Shown in pieces: positions 34,499 through 43,720 of a stretch of DNA of 64,000 nt. The stretch covers positions 1-64,000 of the forward strand of contig JAJTFB010000011.1 in the NCBI GenBank assembly GCA_021300015.1. Reading direction: 5' to 3'. Under the pieces are notes generated by a model that saw nothing but the letters and a program-made list of their open reading frames with translations, made no database searches and had not been told where the DNA came from. Source of the stretch: Pirellula sp. (GTDB lineage: Bacteria; Planctomycetota; Planctomycetia; Pirellulales; Pirellulaceae). The position numbers and the translations under genes were made by a program. How positions within the stretch are numbered: the stretch's first letter is position 1; each line of letters opens with the position of its first letter.

Positions 34499-34864
34499 AT
34501 GATGCCAAAACTCACTGTCGAAGGTCTCGGCGAATTCGAAATACCGACCGGCAAAAGGCTCGTCAATGCGCTGCGCGAAGAGGCCTCGAGCGACCAACTC
34601 CATGCCTGCGGTGGGAACGCCCGATGCACCACCTGTCGCGTCGAATTTCTCTCGGGCGAACCCTCGAAAATGACCGTCGCCGAAAAGCAACTCCTCGAGG
34701 CCCGCGGGCTCTCTGGGGTTCGCCTCGGGTGCCAAATCCTCTGCCAAGAGGATATGTCGGTCCGGATCATCAGTCGCCTCGAAGGCAGTGGTCGCAAGGA
34801 TTGCGGATCGGCTTGCTCGGAAGAACTTGCGCCGCAACCTGTCGAATGGACAACCAAATCCTAA
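34499..34864 (+). CDS. 2Fe-2S ferredoxin
   Basis: 121 residues. The plant-type 2Fe-2S binding loop reads ACGGNARCTTCRVEFLSG with the fourth Cys in RLGCQILCQED. VNALREEASSDQLHACG gives the usual preceding helix. Start is ATG 34499 or ATG 34502 (MPKLTVEGLGEFEIP). A short extension after the fold carries two more Cys (DCGSACSEE). It follows bioB and may supply electrons to that radical SAM enzyme, which is inference from position. Confidence 0.9.
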   Translation: MMPKLTVEGLGEFEIPTGKRLVNALREEASSDQLHACGGNARCTTCRVEFLSGEPSKMTVAEKQLLEARGLSGVRLGCQILCQEDMSVRIISRLEGSGRKDCGSACSEELAPQPVEWTTKS

Positions 34865-34894
34865 CGGCCCATCCAACCTAGGGGCAAATCAGAG

Positions 34895-36532
34895 ATGTTC
34901 CTGGCCGACAACCCAGTCCTGCAACGCGAACTGCTTTCGAACTTGCGGACCAGCCGCGCATTCATTCTGCTGCTGGTCTACCAGGTCGCATTGGCCTTGG
35001 TCATCGTCATCGCCTATCCACGCGAAACGAGGATCGATCTGAGCGTTGAGTCCGCGGCCGCTCAGAGACTCGTCGATTTTTTCTTTATCGGTCAATTCGC
35101 GATCGCGTCGTTGATGGCACCGAGCTTTGCCGCCGGCGCAATCACCGGCGAAAAAGAACGCAAGACCTACGAAATGCTCCTGGCTAGCCCCTTAAGACCC
35201 TGGAGCATCGTCCTGGGAAAACTCATCGCAGCCTTGACCCACTTGGTCGTGCTGATCATCAGTTCCTTGCCGATCATCATGCTCTGCTTGCCCCTAGGGG
35301 GCGTCTCGATCTATGAGCTTCTGGCGGCCTATGTTGGCCTACTTTTCTCCATCCTTCTTTTCGGTTCGATCAGCGTCTTTTGCTCGTCCTATTTCAAACG
35401 GACGTCGTCATCGCTGGTCGTCAGCTATGTCATCATCCTGCCTTTGCTGATTCTCGGCGTGTTGGGTTGGACCATGCTCGCTTCCCGAGCGGACGTTCGA
35501 TTGATCGCTATTACCACCTTGGTCCCGACAGTCTCGATGGCCGTAAGCGGATTGCTCCTCTCGGTGGCGGCCAATAGGCTGCTCTATCCACCCGATATCG
35601 GCAGCCAAGGCAACGAGGTAGTCGATCTGGAAAACGAGCAAAAAAAAGCCGTCGGATTGGTCATCCAAAGAGATCAATTCCCCGACAATTTGTTTGCGCC
35701 CCCAAGGCGTCGAACGCTCATGGCAAACGATGCGAATCCAATCTACGACAAGGAAATGCATGCGGAGTTGTTCAGCCAAGGTACGTTGATGCTGCGGCTC
35801 GTGATCCAACTGAGCATGATCCTCGCGATTCCGTTGATGACCGTCCTGCTTTTTTGGAAGCCGGATCTTGCTTACCTCTACGTCGTCTACGTGCTGGTCT
35901 TCAATATCCTCAGCGCACCGGTCTTTACCGCCGGCGCGATCACCGGCGAACGCGAACGACAGACCCTGGACCTGTTGCTCACGACCACGATTTCTGCTAG
36001 CCAAATCCTCTGGGGGAAACTTCTTGCCGGGTACCGAGTCTCGGCGGTCCTGACCGGATTTTTGATGTTCCCGATGCTCCTTGCTTGCATCAATCCCGAA
36101 GTGGCCCGAAACTGGATTGCGATGATAGTCTTTGTAGCGATTTGCTTCGTCGCCTCGGTCTTCAATTCGGTCCTCTCGCTCTTTATCTCGACCGTCGTCC
36201 GAAAAACCAGCACCGCCCTGATGGTCTCGTACATCACCCTGCTGGTGCTCTACTGCCTACCGATCGCCTTCTATTTTTTGGTCTGGAGCAGCGCCCCAGA
36301 AAACGAAGACCTGAGCCCCCTTCGCTACGTCGGGATCAGCAGCCCAATGATGGCCGCCGATAGTGTCCCAATGACCTCCGTGCAGTCCGGGCTTGAGATG
36401 TCCAGAACCAAACGGGGAGACTGGATCCATGTTGCCTCTTACTTTGCTTTCACTACGATCCTCACGGCGATCCTTTTTCTCCTGACGGCCTTTTTGTTCC
36501 GAAGTCGCTGGCGACTGACCGGACGTGGCTGA
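34895..36532 (+). CDS. ABC-2 type permease with internal duplication
   Basis: 545 residues and about twelve predicted membrane helices. Two homologous halves are visible: each has an FxAGAITGExERxTxxxLL segment followed by IxxGKLxA (AGAITGEKERKTYEMLLASP near residue 85; AGAITGERERQTLDLLLTTT near residue 350). This matches ABC-2/NatB-type membrane components fused in tandem. Many such proteins in planctomycetes accompany a separate ATPase, but none lies beside it here. Substrate unknown. It sits between ferredoxin (30 bp gap) and the SelA-like gene. Confidence 0.87.
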   Translation: MFLADNPVLQRELLSNLRTSRAFILLLVYQVALALVIVIAYPRETRIDLSVESAAAQRLVDFFFIGQFAIASLMAPSFAAGAITGEKERKTYEMLLASPLRPWSIVLGKLIAALTHLVVLIISSLPIIMLCLPLGGVSIYELLAAYVGLLFSILLFGSISVFCSSYFKRTSSSLVVSYVIILPLLILGVLGWTMLASRADVRLIAITTLVPTVSMAVSGLLLSVAANRLLYPPDIGSQGNEVVDLENEQKKAVGLVIQRDQFPDNLFAPPRRRTLMANDANPIYDKEMHAELFSQGTLMLRLVIQLSMILAIPLMTVLLFWKPDLAYLYVVYVLVFNILSAPVFTAGAITGERERQTLDLLLTTTISASQILWGKLLAGYRVSAVLTGFLMFPMLLACINPEVARNWIAMIVFVAICFVASVFNSVLSLFISTVVRKTSTALMVSYITLLVLYCLPIAFYFLVWSSAPENEDLSPLRYVGISSPMMAADSVPMTSVQSGLEMSRTKRGDWIHVASYFAFTTILTAILFLLTAFLFRSRWRLTGRG

Positions 36533-36574
36533 TCCCATCCACCGCTGACCCAAAGCCCACAACAGGTCGCACCT

Positions 36575-37966
36575 ATGCAAATCCCACCGTTTGGTTTCGG
36601 ACCCACCGAGGCGATCAAACAAGTCTCCCAATGGCTCGGGAATCCGGCTTTGAATCATGCGATCAAGGAGGCTGCTCAGAAACTCGGGATCAAAGAGGTT
36701 CCCTCCACCGCAAGTGTCCAAGAGGTTCTCCGGCAAGCCGGCAAGTGGCTTGAGCGAACGGCTGAGCCTTGGATGGCATCAGGCGGCGACCCATCGGCTC
36801 CTCGATCCTTGGAGGTCGGCATCAACGCCACCGGCGAGTGGTTTCACCCCCGTTGGACAGCCCAACCCCTGAGCCAAAACGCTTGCAGATTGGCAGCCCA
36901 TCTGCTCTCGGGGTACTCCCAAGACTCGGGCGTCGCTCAAGACCTGCAGCGACTTCTGATTTCTGCCACGGGTGCCGCAGATGCTCTGGTCCTACGCGAT
37001 GTTCCGACGGCGGTCCAATTGGTCGTTCGAGCTTGGGTCAACGACCCCGCAAACCGAACCGAGCCCCACCTTGCTCCACATGTGCTCTTGCCCCGAATCG
37101 CTTGCCTGCGCATTCCCATCTCTGGAACCGATGCGGGCGTGCAACTCCGCCCCTTGATCGATGCGACCGGGGCTCATGTCACCGAGATCGGTAGCAACTC
37201 CGATTGCCTTCACGATGACTATGCCAAGGCGACTGCGATGCATCCCCATTCTCTGATTTTCCAAGCCACACCGATCGCATCCCAGAACGATGCCTACGCG
37301 CTGAGCGATCACGCTCGGAGTACTGGCTCCCTCGTATGCACTTTGGCGCTGGACGCAAGTTTGGTGGACCTCGACTGGACCGATTGCAAAACGCCAGCAC
37401 TCACACGGCGCTGGGATTCGGGACCTGACTTGATCATCGCCCCGACCCAGTACCTCATCGGTGGGCCCGATGCGGTGGTGATCCTAGGAAAGAAAAATGC
37501 GATCGATCGCATTCGACCCTGGGCGGACCAACTCGGCGCCCAGGCCGATCGGGTGACCCAAGCCCTCTTGCATTGCGCACTGAGCGAATCGCTGCAACCC
37601 GAGAGTTGGGCGAAAACCTATCTCGGAGCCATGCTCAACACGCCCCTAGCCAACACCGAAAATCGAGCCCAAAGGCTTGCGATCCAACTGCAAGGCCTTT
37701 GGCCCATCCAACGAACCGAAGTGGTCACCGAATCGACCCGGATCGGAAACGGGACTTGGCAAGCACTGCGCAAGCCAACGGCTGTGCTGAAAATTTATCC
37801 TCAGTCCATTTCGGCCGCGAAACTCAACGAAACGCTCGCGCAGAATCAACCAGCGATCTGGACACAGGTCTACTCAGACCGTATTGAACTGGTCCTTCGA
37901 AGCGTCGATCCGGCCGACGATTCTCAGATCGTACAAGCCATCTCAAAACTCCAACCCGTAACCTAG
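36575..37966 (+). CDS. SelA-like PLP-fold protein lacking the usual lysine
   Basis: 463 residues. The pattern resembles L-seryl-tRNA(Sec) selenium transferase and its relatives: an N-terminal helical region, LEVGINATGEWFHPRWTAQPLS (compare INATGVVLHTNLGRAPLS), and GPDLIIAPTQYLIGGPDAVVILGKKNAIDRI (compare GxDLVxFSGDKLLGGPQAGIIVGKK). In that alignment the PLP-binding Lys of SGDKLLGGP is replaced by Tyr, so it may not be a PLP enzyme of the usual kind. It lies 9 bp before an altronate dehydratase gene; SelA-like proteins also occur among sugar-acid genes (DgaE family), so a role in uronate metabolism is possible but unproven. Confidence 0.7.
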   Translation: MQIPPFGFGPTEAIKQVSQWLGNPALNHAIKEAAQKLGIKEVPSTASVQEVLRQAGKWLERTAEPWMASGGDPSAPRSLEVGINATGEWFHPRWTAQPLSQNACRLAAHLLSGYSQDSGVAQDLQRLLISATGAADALVLRDVPTAVQLVVRAWVNDPANRTEPHLAPHVLLPRIACLRIPISGTDAGVQLRPLIDATGAHVTEIGSNSDCLHDDYAKATAMHPHSLIFQATPIASQNDAYALSDHARSTGSLVCTLALDASLVDLDWTDCKTPALTRRWDSGPDLIIAPTQYLIGGPDAVVILGKKNAIDRIRPWADQLGAQADRVTQALLHCALSESLQPESWAKTYLGAMLNTPLANTENRAQRLAIQLQGLWPIQRTEVVTESTRIGNGTWQALRKPTAVLKIYPQSISAAKLNETLAQNQPAIWTQVYSDRIELVLRSVDPADDSQIVQAISKLQPVT

Positions 37967-37975
37967 GGCATCATC

Positions 37976-39553
37976 TTGGCAGAACAAAGCGACTCGACAG
38001 CTTGGATCCATCTCCACCCGGCCGACCATTGCGTTGTGGCACTTCGGAAACTGACCAAAGGTGAGTCAGTCGACCTACCTGGTAAAGCTTCCGTCTTGGT
38101 CAAAAAAGATATTCCTCCCGGCCACAAAATGGCGATCGAGCCACGTCGATCCGGAGCGCCAGTCCATAAGTACGGTTGGTCCATCGGGGTTGCCACCGTC
38201 GACATCGCACCTGGCGATCATTTGCACGACCATAACTTAAAGTGCCATCACACGCTCGATTACGAAGGCCTAGCCTCCGAAACTCCCCTGCCGCCACTGA
38301 GGCTATCGGGACGGACCTTCCAAGGATACGTCCGACCAAGCGGTCGTGTTGGTACTCGCAATTACATCGCCGTCATCTCGACGGTCAACTGCTCGGCGGG
38401 TGTATCCAAGGCGGTCGCAAGGCACTTTGATCAAGAGGCATTGAAAGCCTTTCCTAACGTTGATGGCGTGATCGCCTTTACCCACGATAGCGGTTGCGGC
38501 ATGGCTCTCGATGGGATCAAGCACCGAACACTCAGCCGTGTGCTTGGTGGGATCGCCAAGCATCCGAATATCGCAGCCTACGTCTTGATCGGTCTTGGGT
38601 GTGAACAAAACACACTAGGACATCTGCAAAAATCTCAGAAACTCGTGTCTCTTCAAGGGGTCCGATGGAAGTCCAATCCAGGCCAAGCCGAAACTCAGGA
38701 GGTTCCCGTACTTTCGATCCAAGACACCGGCGGAACTCGGGCGACGATTCAAAAGGCTGTCGGCTTGGTGCAAGCGATCCTGCCTCAGGTCAATGCCATG
38801 GAGCGAACCGATGTTCCCGCAAGCGAGATCGTTTTGGCCACCAAATGCGGCGGTTCGGATGGATACTCAGGCATTACGGCCAACCCCGCCCTAGGGATCG
38901 CTTCGGATCTGCTTGTAGCCCACGGTGGAACGTCGATCCTCTCTGAAACCACCGAGCTTTACGGAGCCGAACAGCTCTTTACCAAGCGGGCCGCTAGCCA
39001 AGAAGTCGCCAAAAAACTACTCGACAAACTCGTGTGGTGGCGAGACTACACCGCCCACTACGGGGAAGACATCGATAACAATCCCTCGCTGGGAAACAAA
39101 GCCGGAGGACTCACAACGATCGTCGAAAAGTCCCTCGGAGCGGCGGTCAAAGGTGGCCAAAGCGCCTTGCAAGACGTCATCGAATACGCCGAGCAGACCA
39201 GCAAGCGAGGGCTGGTGATTATGGACGCACCAGGCTTCGACCCGGTATGCGTCACCGGGATGGTCTCAGGCGGAGCCAATGTCGTTGTCTTCACTACAGG
39301 TCGAGGAAGTTGCTTTGGATGCAAGCCTGTCCCAAGCCTTAAAGTCGCCACCAACACTCCGCTCTTCGAACGGATGAACGACGATATGGACTTGGACATG
39401 GGAACGGTCCTTAAAGGTGAGTCCCTAGAAAACGCAGGGCAAAGACTCTTCGACGCCATTTTGGAAACCGCTAGCGGCAAAAAAACCAAAAGCGAATTGC
39501 TAGGGTACGGTGAGGACGAATTTACACCTTGGGCCATCGGTCCGACGCTATAA
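37976..39553 (+). CDS. uxaA: Altronate dehydratase (UxaA family)
   Basis: Dehydrates altronate to 2-keto-3-deoxygluconate in galacturonate catabolism. 525 residues. The N-terminal SAF-type domain is at about 1-85 (IHLHPADHCVVALRKLTKG, GHKMAI). The catalytic part begins FQGYVRPSGRVGTRNYIAVISTVNCS and continues GVIAFTHDSGCGM, VLIGLGCEQN, EIVLATKCGGSDGYSGITANPALG, IMDAPGFDPVCVTGMVSGGANVVVFTTGRGSCFGCKPVPSLKVATNT. Conserved Cys in these segments bind iron. The start is a TTG at 37976. Tagaturonate epimerase (uxaE) is encoded at 62.6 kb. The related galactarate dehydratase is less likely. Confidence 0.9.
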   Translation: MAEQSDSTAWIHLHPADHCVVALRKLTKGESVDLPGKASVLVKKDIPPGHKMAIEPRRSGAPVHKYGWSIGVATVDIAPGDHLHDHNLKCHHTLDYEGLASETPLPPLRLSGRTFQGYVRPSGRVGTRNYIAVISTVNCSAGVSKAVARHFDQEALKAFPNVDGVIAFTHDSGCGMALDGIKHRTLSRVLGGIAKHPNIAAYVLIGLGCEQNTLGHLQKSQKLVSLQGVRWKSNPGQAETQEVPVLSIQDTGGTRATIQKAVGLVQAILPQVNAMERTDVPASEIVLATKCGGSDGYSGITANPALGIASDLLVAHGGTSILSETTELYGAEQLFTKRAASQEVAKKLLDKLVWWRDYTAHYGEDIDNNPSLGNKAGGLTTIVEKSLGAAVKGGQSALQDVIEYAEQTSKRGLVIMDAPGFDPVCVTGMVSGGANVVVFTTGRGSCFGCKPVPSLKVATNTPLFERMNDDMDLDMGTVLKGESLENAGQRLFDAILETASGKKTKSELLGYGEDEFTPWAIGPTL

Positions 39554-39566
39554 TTTAGCCCAGCGT

Positions 39567-39588
39567 TTACTCCGGGATTACTCCGGGA
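39567..39588. repeat. Two tandem 11-bp repeats upstream of moxR
   Basis: TTACTCCGGGA occurs twice in tandem at 39567-39577 and 39578-39588, between uxaA and moxR, 40 bp before the moxR start. A third partial copy (TTCCGGA) follows. It might affect a leader or binding site. Confidence 0.8.
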
Positions 39589-39627
39589 GAATTCCGGAGA
39601 TCCGAACTCCCCTGGGAAACTTCAAGC

Positions 39628-40584
39628 ATGTCGACGGCCGTTTACGAAACCTCTCGCAAGATCATTTCGAACGTCGAAAAGTGCATCGTCGGCAAACGGA
39701 AGCAACTGGTCTTCTCCTTGGTCTCCTGGTTTTCAGGTGGCCATATCCTTTTGGAGGATGTTCCAGGGGTTGCCAAGACCATGCTCGCCAGGGCCCTGGC
39801 TGCCAGCGTCGGAGGACGGTTCAAACGGGTCCAATGCACTCCGGATCTGCTGCCCGGCGATATCACCGGCTCATCGATCTACAACCAAAAAACGTCTGAC
39901 TTTGAATTTCGCCCTGGGCCTGTGTTTGCCAATATCCTCCTGGCAGATGAAATCAACCGAACCACCCCCCGCGCGCAGTCGTCCTTGCTCGAAGCGATGG
40001 CCGAAGGTTGCGTGACGGTCGATGGAGTGACCCACAAGCTCCCTCCCCCTTTTTTGGTCATCGCGACACAAAACCCCGTCGATCACGAGGGGACCTTTCC
40101 GCTGCCAGAGGCCCAACTCGATCGCTTCTTCATGAAGTTCACCCTCGGTTATCCGTCGATGGAAGAGGAGCTGAAAATGCTTCAGATGCTCGAAACCGAG
40201 CACCCCATCCAATCCTTGAAGCCTGTCGTCAGCATCGAAGAATTGCTCGAAGCTCAAAAATTGGTCCAAAAGGTCTACGTCGACCCCAAAGTCCGACAAT
40301 ACATCCTCCAGATCGTCCATGAAACGCGCGCCCATAGCGATCTTGCACTCGGTGCTGGACCTCGCTCGACCATCGCACTGTTTCGAGCCGCCCAAGCCAT
40401 GGCTGCCATCCGTAGCCGAGACTTCGTTCAACCCGATGATATCAAGCGGATTTTGCAACCCGTCATGAGCCACCGCTTGATCCTAAGGCCCGAGGCTCGA
40501 CTGCGCAAGTTGACCTCCGATCGGATCCTTGAGGACATCCTGGCCGAGATCGCCGTTCCAACGCTCGAAGAAAACGGGCGCTGA
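39628..40584 (+). CDS. MoxR-family AAA+ ATPase
   Basis: 318 residues. Walker A is HILLEDVPGVAKTMLARALA, Walker B is ILLADEINRTTPRAQSSLLEAMAEG, and the sensor region is VIATQNPVDHEGTFPLPEAQLDRFFMK, all typical for MoxR (RavA/APE2220 branch). MoxR proteins act as chaperones in assembling or activating partners, often with a DUF58 and a von Willebrand A protein. The DUF58 partner follows 4 bp later, so they form an operon. Confidence 0.93.
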   Translation: MSTAVYETSRKIISNVEKCIVGKRKQLVFSLVSWFSGGHILLEDVPGVAKTMLARALAASVGGRFKRVQCTPDLLPGDITGSSIYNQKTSDFEFRPGPVFANILLADEINRTTPRAQSSLLEAMAEGCVTVDGVTHKLPPPFLVIATQNPVDHEGTFPLPEAQLDRFFMKFTLGYPSMEEELKMLQMLETEHPIQSLKPVVSIEELLEAQKLVQKVYVDPKVRQYILQIVHETRAHSDLALGAGPRSTIALFRAAQAMAAIRSRDFVQPDDIKRILQPVMSHRLILRPEARLRKLTSDRILEDILAEIAVPTLEENGR

Positions 40585-40588
40585 TGCG

Positions 40589-41893
40589 ATGGCAATCCTC
40601 CCGCTGATCGCTCTGTTGCTCCTGCTCGGGATCCTGACCGGAGCGAATTTCTTTGCCTTAGGGGCTTGTACCTTTCTGATTGTCATCCAGTTGGCCAAGC
40701 ATTTTTCGAGTCGATGGATTCAAGCCGTCGAGGTTCAACGGTTTGTCGAAGCCCATGAGATCGAAGTGGGCCAGAGCGTAGCAGTCGGCATGAAGATTTC
40801 GAATGCATCGGGCTATTGGATTCCTTGGATGCTCATCGACGACAAGATTGCCAAGAGGTACACCAAGCAACCCCCGTTTGCATTGAAAATCCTATCGGCA
40901 AGCGTCCAGCTTTTTTCTTTTCGACCGAAACAAACGACCCTCCATCGCTATGCGATCGAGGCCCAGCGCCGAGGCTACTATCAACTCGGCCCAACCCTGT
41001 TGGAAACAGGCGACCTGCTCGGTCTGCACCGAAGCTATCGCATCGCAAACCAACCGAGCTACATCACCGTCTTACCCCAGCTAATCGTTCTAGAATCTGT
41101 AGAGGTTTCCAGTCGCCGACCGATGGGAGAAATGAAAGTCGAGGATCGGCTGCTCGAGGACCCAACACTCATGAGCGGTTTGAGGGAATACCGAGCCGGC
41201 GACCCGATCAACCGGGTCCACTGGAAAGCGACGGCTAGAACAGGAGTCCTCCACACCCGGGTCTTTCAGCCGACATGCGTTCAGGGAGCGATGTTGCTCT
41301 TGGACATGCACGAATCGACCAACCCTCGAAAGCACGAACCGGTCCGAACGGATCTTGCCGTCACCGCTGCGGCCTCGATAGCGCATTGGCTTTACCTCAA
41401 CAGCGAACCCTTCGGATTGGTCAGCAACGGCCGCGATGCGGCCGATCGGATGCGGGAACTCAACAAACGATCGCAGTACCAAGACCGCCAAAGGGCGACT
41501 GCGAACATCGAGATGAAGACTCACAACGATCGCCTGACCCCGATTCTCCTAGGAGCCAATCGGACGCCTGAGCATTTCGCCGAAATGCATCGCATGCTCG
41601 CTAGACTCGAAAGAACCGATGGCCTGAAACTCGATCAGTTGCTCCTTGAGACCGAAAGTCGGCTTCCAAAACTCCTTTCGCTCATCGTGATCGCCCAGCA
41701 AGTCGATGAAGCTGGACTGATGGCCTTGGAGATGATGAAACGCCGAGGGCACTCCTTGACCATACTGCTCAATTGCCACCAAGAGGAGTACTTCGATCAT
41801 GCGGCTCGCCTGATCGCCGCTCGATTGCCCGTGGTGCCTTTGCATGACGAAGAAACCCTGAGCGAATACCTCAAGGATCGATCCGCACGCTAG
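40589..41893 (+). CDS. DUF58 domain membrane protein
   Basis: 434 residues from ATG 40589 (MAILPLIALLLLLGILTG); longer frames overlap moxR and are rejected. Two N-terminal membrane helices (residues 1-40) precede a beta-rich region and the DUF58 core VEDRLLEDPTLMSGLREYRAGDPINRVHWKATARTG, followed by a vWA-like part with LLLDMHES. DUF58 proteins work with MoxR ATPases, with unknown substrate. A C-terminal segment (LSLIVIAQQVDEAGLMALEMMKRRGHSLTILL) completes the Rossmann-like part. Confidence 0.92.
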   Translation: MAILPLIALLLLLGILTGANFFALGACTFLIVIQLAKHFSSRWIQAVEVQRFVEAHEIEVGQSVAVGMKISNASGYWIPWMLIDDKIAKRYTKQPPFALKILSASVQLFSFRPKQTTLHRYAIEAQRRGYYQLGPTLLETGDLLGLHRSYRIANQPSYITVLPQLIVLESVEVSSRRPMGEMKVEDRLLEDPTLMSGLREYRAGDPINRVHWKATARTGVLHTRVFQPTCVQGAMLLLDMHESTNPRKHEPVRTDLAVTAAASIAHWLYLNSEPFGLVSNGRDAADRMRELNKRSQYQDRQRATANIEMKTHNDRLTPILLGANRTPEHFAEMHRMLARLERTDGLKLDQLLLETESRLPKLLSLIVIAQQVDEAGLMALEMMKRRGHSLTILLNCHQEEYFDHAARLIAARLPVVPLHDEETLSEYLKDRSAR

Positions 41894-41943
41894 AGAATCC
41901 AAATGTCGTACGATCTCCCCTCGATTAAGGAGCCTAAACCTTT

Positions 41944-43119
41944 ATGAAAGCAATCGCCTTACAATCCCAGCGTTTCCTGAGCCATCGCAAAGCCGTGCAT
42001 TGCATCGCAGCCTTGGCAATCGCTATGGCCTCGGTCTGCCGCGCCGAGGACATCGGGATTCCCACGATCGATCTGGACCAACGCAGCGACCTTCAAGTCA
42101 TTGTCGACCGACAGCCCAAGGAGTATCTCGGACACCCTACGACGCTGCTTCTCGAGGACGGTAAAACGATTCTGTGCGTCTACCCCAAAGGGCACGGCAA
42201 GGGCCCGATCCTCTACAAACGCAGCTCCGATGGCGGTTTGACTTGGTCGGACCACCTTCCGACCCCCAAGAGTTGGGAAACCTCTAAGGAAACGCCAACA
42301 ATCCACCGAGTCTTGACAAAGGATGGCAAAAAGCGAATTCTTCTGTTTAGCGGACTCTATCCGGTTCGTCAATCGATCAGCGACGATGACGGAATGACTT
42401 GGACGGAACTTGAGCCTATCGGCAATTTCGGAGGTATCGTCACGATGGCATCGGTCGTTCCGGTCCTTTCAAAACCTGGGCATTACACAGCGCTTTTCCA
42501 TGACGACGGAAGGTACTTCAATGCCAAACCCAATCCGGTGCGAGGCCGATTTACCCTCTATCAAACCACGACGAACGATGCAGGTGAACACTGGTCGGAT
42601 CCGGCTCCGATCTACGCCTCGTCCAATGTTCATCTGTGCGAACCCGGCGCGGTTTTTTCGCCCGACCGAAAGCAAATCGCAGTGCTGCTCCGCGAGAATC
42701 GACGCAAAGCCAATTCGCATATCCTTCTGAGCAACGATGAAATGGCAAGCTGGAGCGAGCCTAAGCCGCTGCCCAATGCACTTACGGGCGATCGGCATAC
42801 GGCCCAGTATCTTCCCGATGGTCGACTGTTCGTTTCGTTTCGGGATATCCCAAGCCAGGGCAATACCAGTCCGACGGCCAACAGTTGGGTCGCTTGGGTC
42901 GGTCATTACGAAGATCTCGTCAAAGGAAACTTAGGCGATTACCGGATCCTGCTCAAAAAGAACTACAAGAGTGGGGACTGCGGCTATCCAGGTGTGGAGG
43001 TTCTCCCTGATGGTACCATCGTGACGACCACCTACGGGCACTGGACCCAGGACCAGCCCCCCTACATCCTGACCGTGCGGCTACAAATTCCTGAGATTGA
43101 AACGCTCTTAAAGAATTAG
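41944..43119 (+). CDS. Exo-sialidase-like secreted protein (BNR repeats)
   Basis: 391 residues with a signal peptide ending near residue 35 (CIAALAIAMASVCRAED). Three or more Asp-box/BNR motifs are seen: SSDGGLTWSD, SDDDGMTWTE and TTNDAGEHWSD. They define a six-bladed beta-propeller of the sialidase superfamily. Arg residues after GHPTTLL and in LLRENRRK could belong to the active site, but specificity (sialic acid or another glycan) is not evident. AAGGAG lies 12 bp before the ATG. Exported and likely to act on glycans; it resembles another gene at 53.4 kb. Confidence 0.85.
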   Translation: MKAIALQSQRFLSHRKAVHCIAALAIAMASVCRAEDIGIPTIDLDQRSDLQVIVDRQPKEYLGHPTTLLLEDGKTILCVYPKGHGKGPILYKRSSDGGLTWSDHLPTPKSWETSKETPTIHRVLTKDGKKRILLFSGLYPVRQSISDDDGMTWTELEPIGNFGGIVTMASVVPVLSKPGHYTALFHDDGRYFNAKPNPVRGRFTLYQTTTNDAGEHWSDPAPIYASSNVHLCEPGAVFSPDRKQIAVLLRENRRKANSHILLSNDEMASWSEPKPLPNALTGDRHTAQYLPDGRLFVSFRDIPSQGNTSPTANSWVAWVGHYEDLVKGNLGDYRILLKKNYKSGDCGYPGVEVLPDGTIVTTTYGHWTQDQPPYILTVRLQIPEIETLLKN

Positions 43120-43145
43120 CTTCTGCAACACGGCGGAGTCTTGCA

Positions 43146-43699
43146 GTGTAGAGCTATTGTCCCCAATAGCTCCCCCCGACGCGCCAGCGGCGATGTCTTC
43201 CCTGGCCGAGATCCCCTCAAGCTCCGATCGATTGGGGACAATCGATCTACCATGCGCTACCGGCGACGTCTTCCAGTGTAGAGCTATTGTCCCCAATAGC
43301 TCTACACGACGCGCTAGCGACGGCGTCTTTCGGTTTTTGGCTGTTTGACTCACTGGCCGAGATCCCCTCAAGCTCCGATCGATTGGGGACAATCGATCTA
43401 CCATGCGTTACCGGCGGTGTCTTCCAGTGTAGAGCTATTGTCCCCAATAGCTCTACACGACGCGCTAGCGGCGGCGTCTTTGGTTTTTGGCTGTTTCACT
43501 CACTGGCCGCGGTGGCTTATGGCTCCGATCGATTGGGGACAATCGATCTACCATGCGCTACCGGCGGTGTCTTCCAGTGTAGAGCTATTGTCCCCAATAG
43601 CTCCCCCCGACGCGCATGCGGCGGCGTCTTTCGGTTTTCGGCTGTTTGAATCACTGGCCGAGATCCCTTCAGTCGCCGATCGATTGGGGACAATCGATC
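43146..43699. repeat. Array of eight alternating hairpins (four A, four B)
   Basis: Type A is GAGCTATTG-TCCC-CAATAGCTC, a perfect stem of 9 bp or, at 43276-43307 and 43427-43458, of 14 bp. Copies: 43151-43172, 43276-43307, 43427-43458, 43582-43603. Type B is GATCGATTG-GGGA-CAATCGATC at 43226-43247, 43377-43398, 43527-43548 and 43678-43699. A and B share an inverted core (ATTGTCCCCAAT versus ATTGGGGACAAT), so loops TCCC and GGGA are complementary. A and B alternate with a combined period of about 150 bp (126 bp for the first). The connecting sequence is also conserved (GACGCGCTAGCGGCGGCGTC; CTCACTGGCCGAGATCC). The array fills the gap between the convergent sialidase and mrp genes. No CRISPR-like spacers and no transposase. 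Confidence 0.96.
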
Positions 43700-43720
43700 T
43701 ACCAATCAAGCCGACTAGCA

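Noticed and set aside
39549-39554. TATAAT as a moxR promoter
   Set aside because: It overlaps the uxaA stop codon and no suitable -35 is seen; retained only as a weak possibility.
40529-40588. Start of the DUF58 gene at 40529
   Set aside because: That would overlap moxR by 56 bp with sequence unlike DUF58; ATG 40589 starts at the membrane helix just after the moxR stop.
43146-43699. CRISPR array
   Set aside because: Units are about 150 bp, are palindromic in two alternating types, and the connecting sequences are conserved rather than unique spacers.
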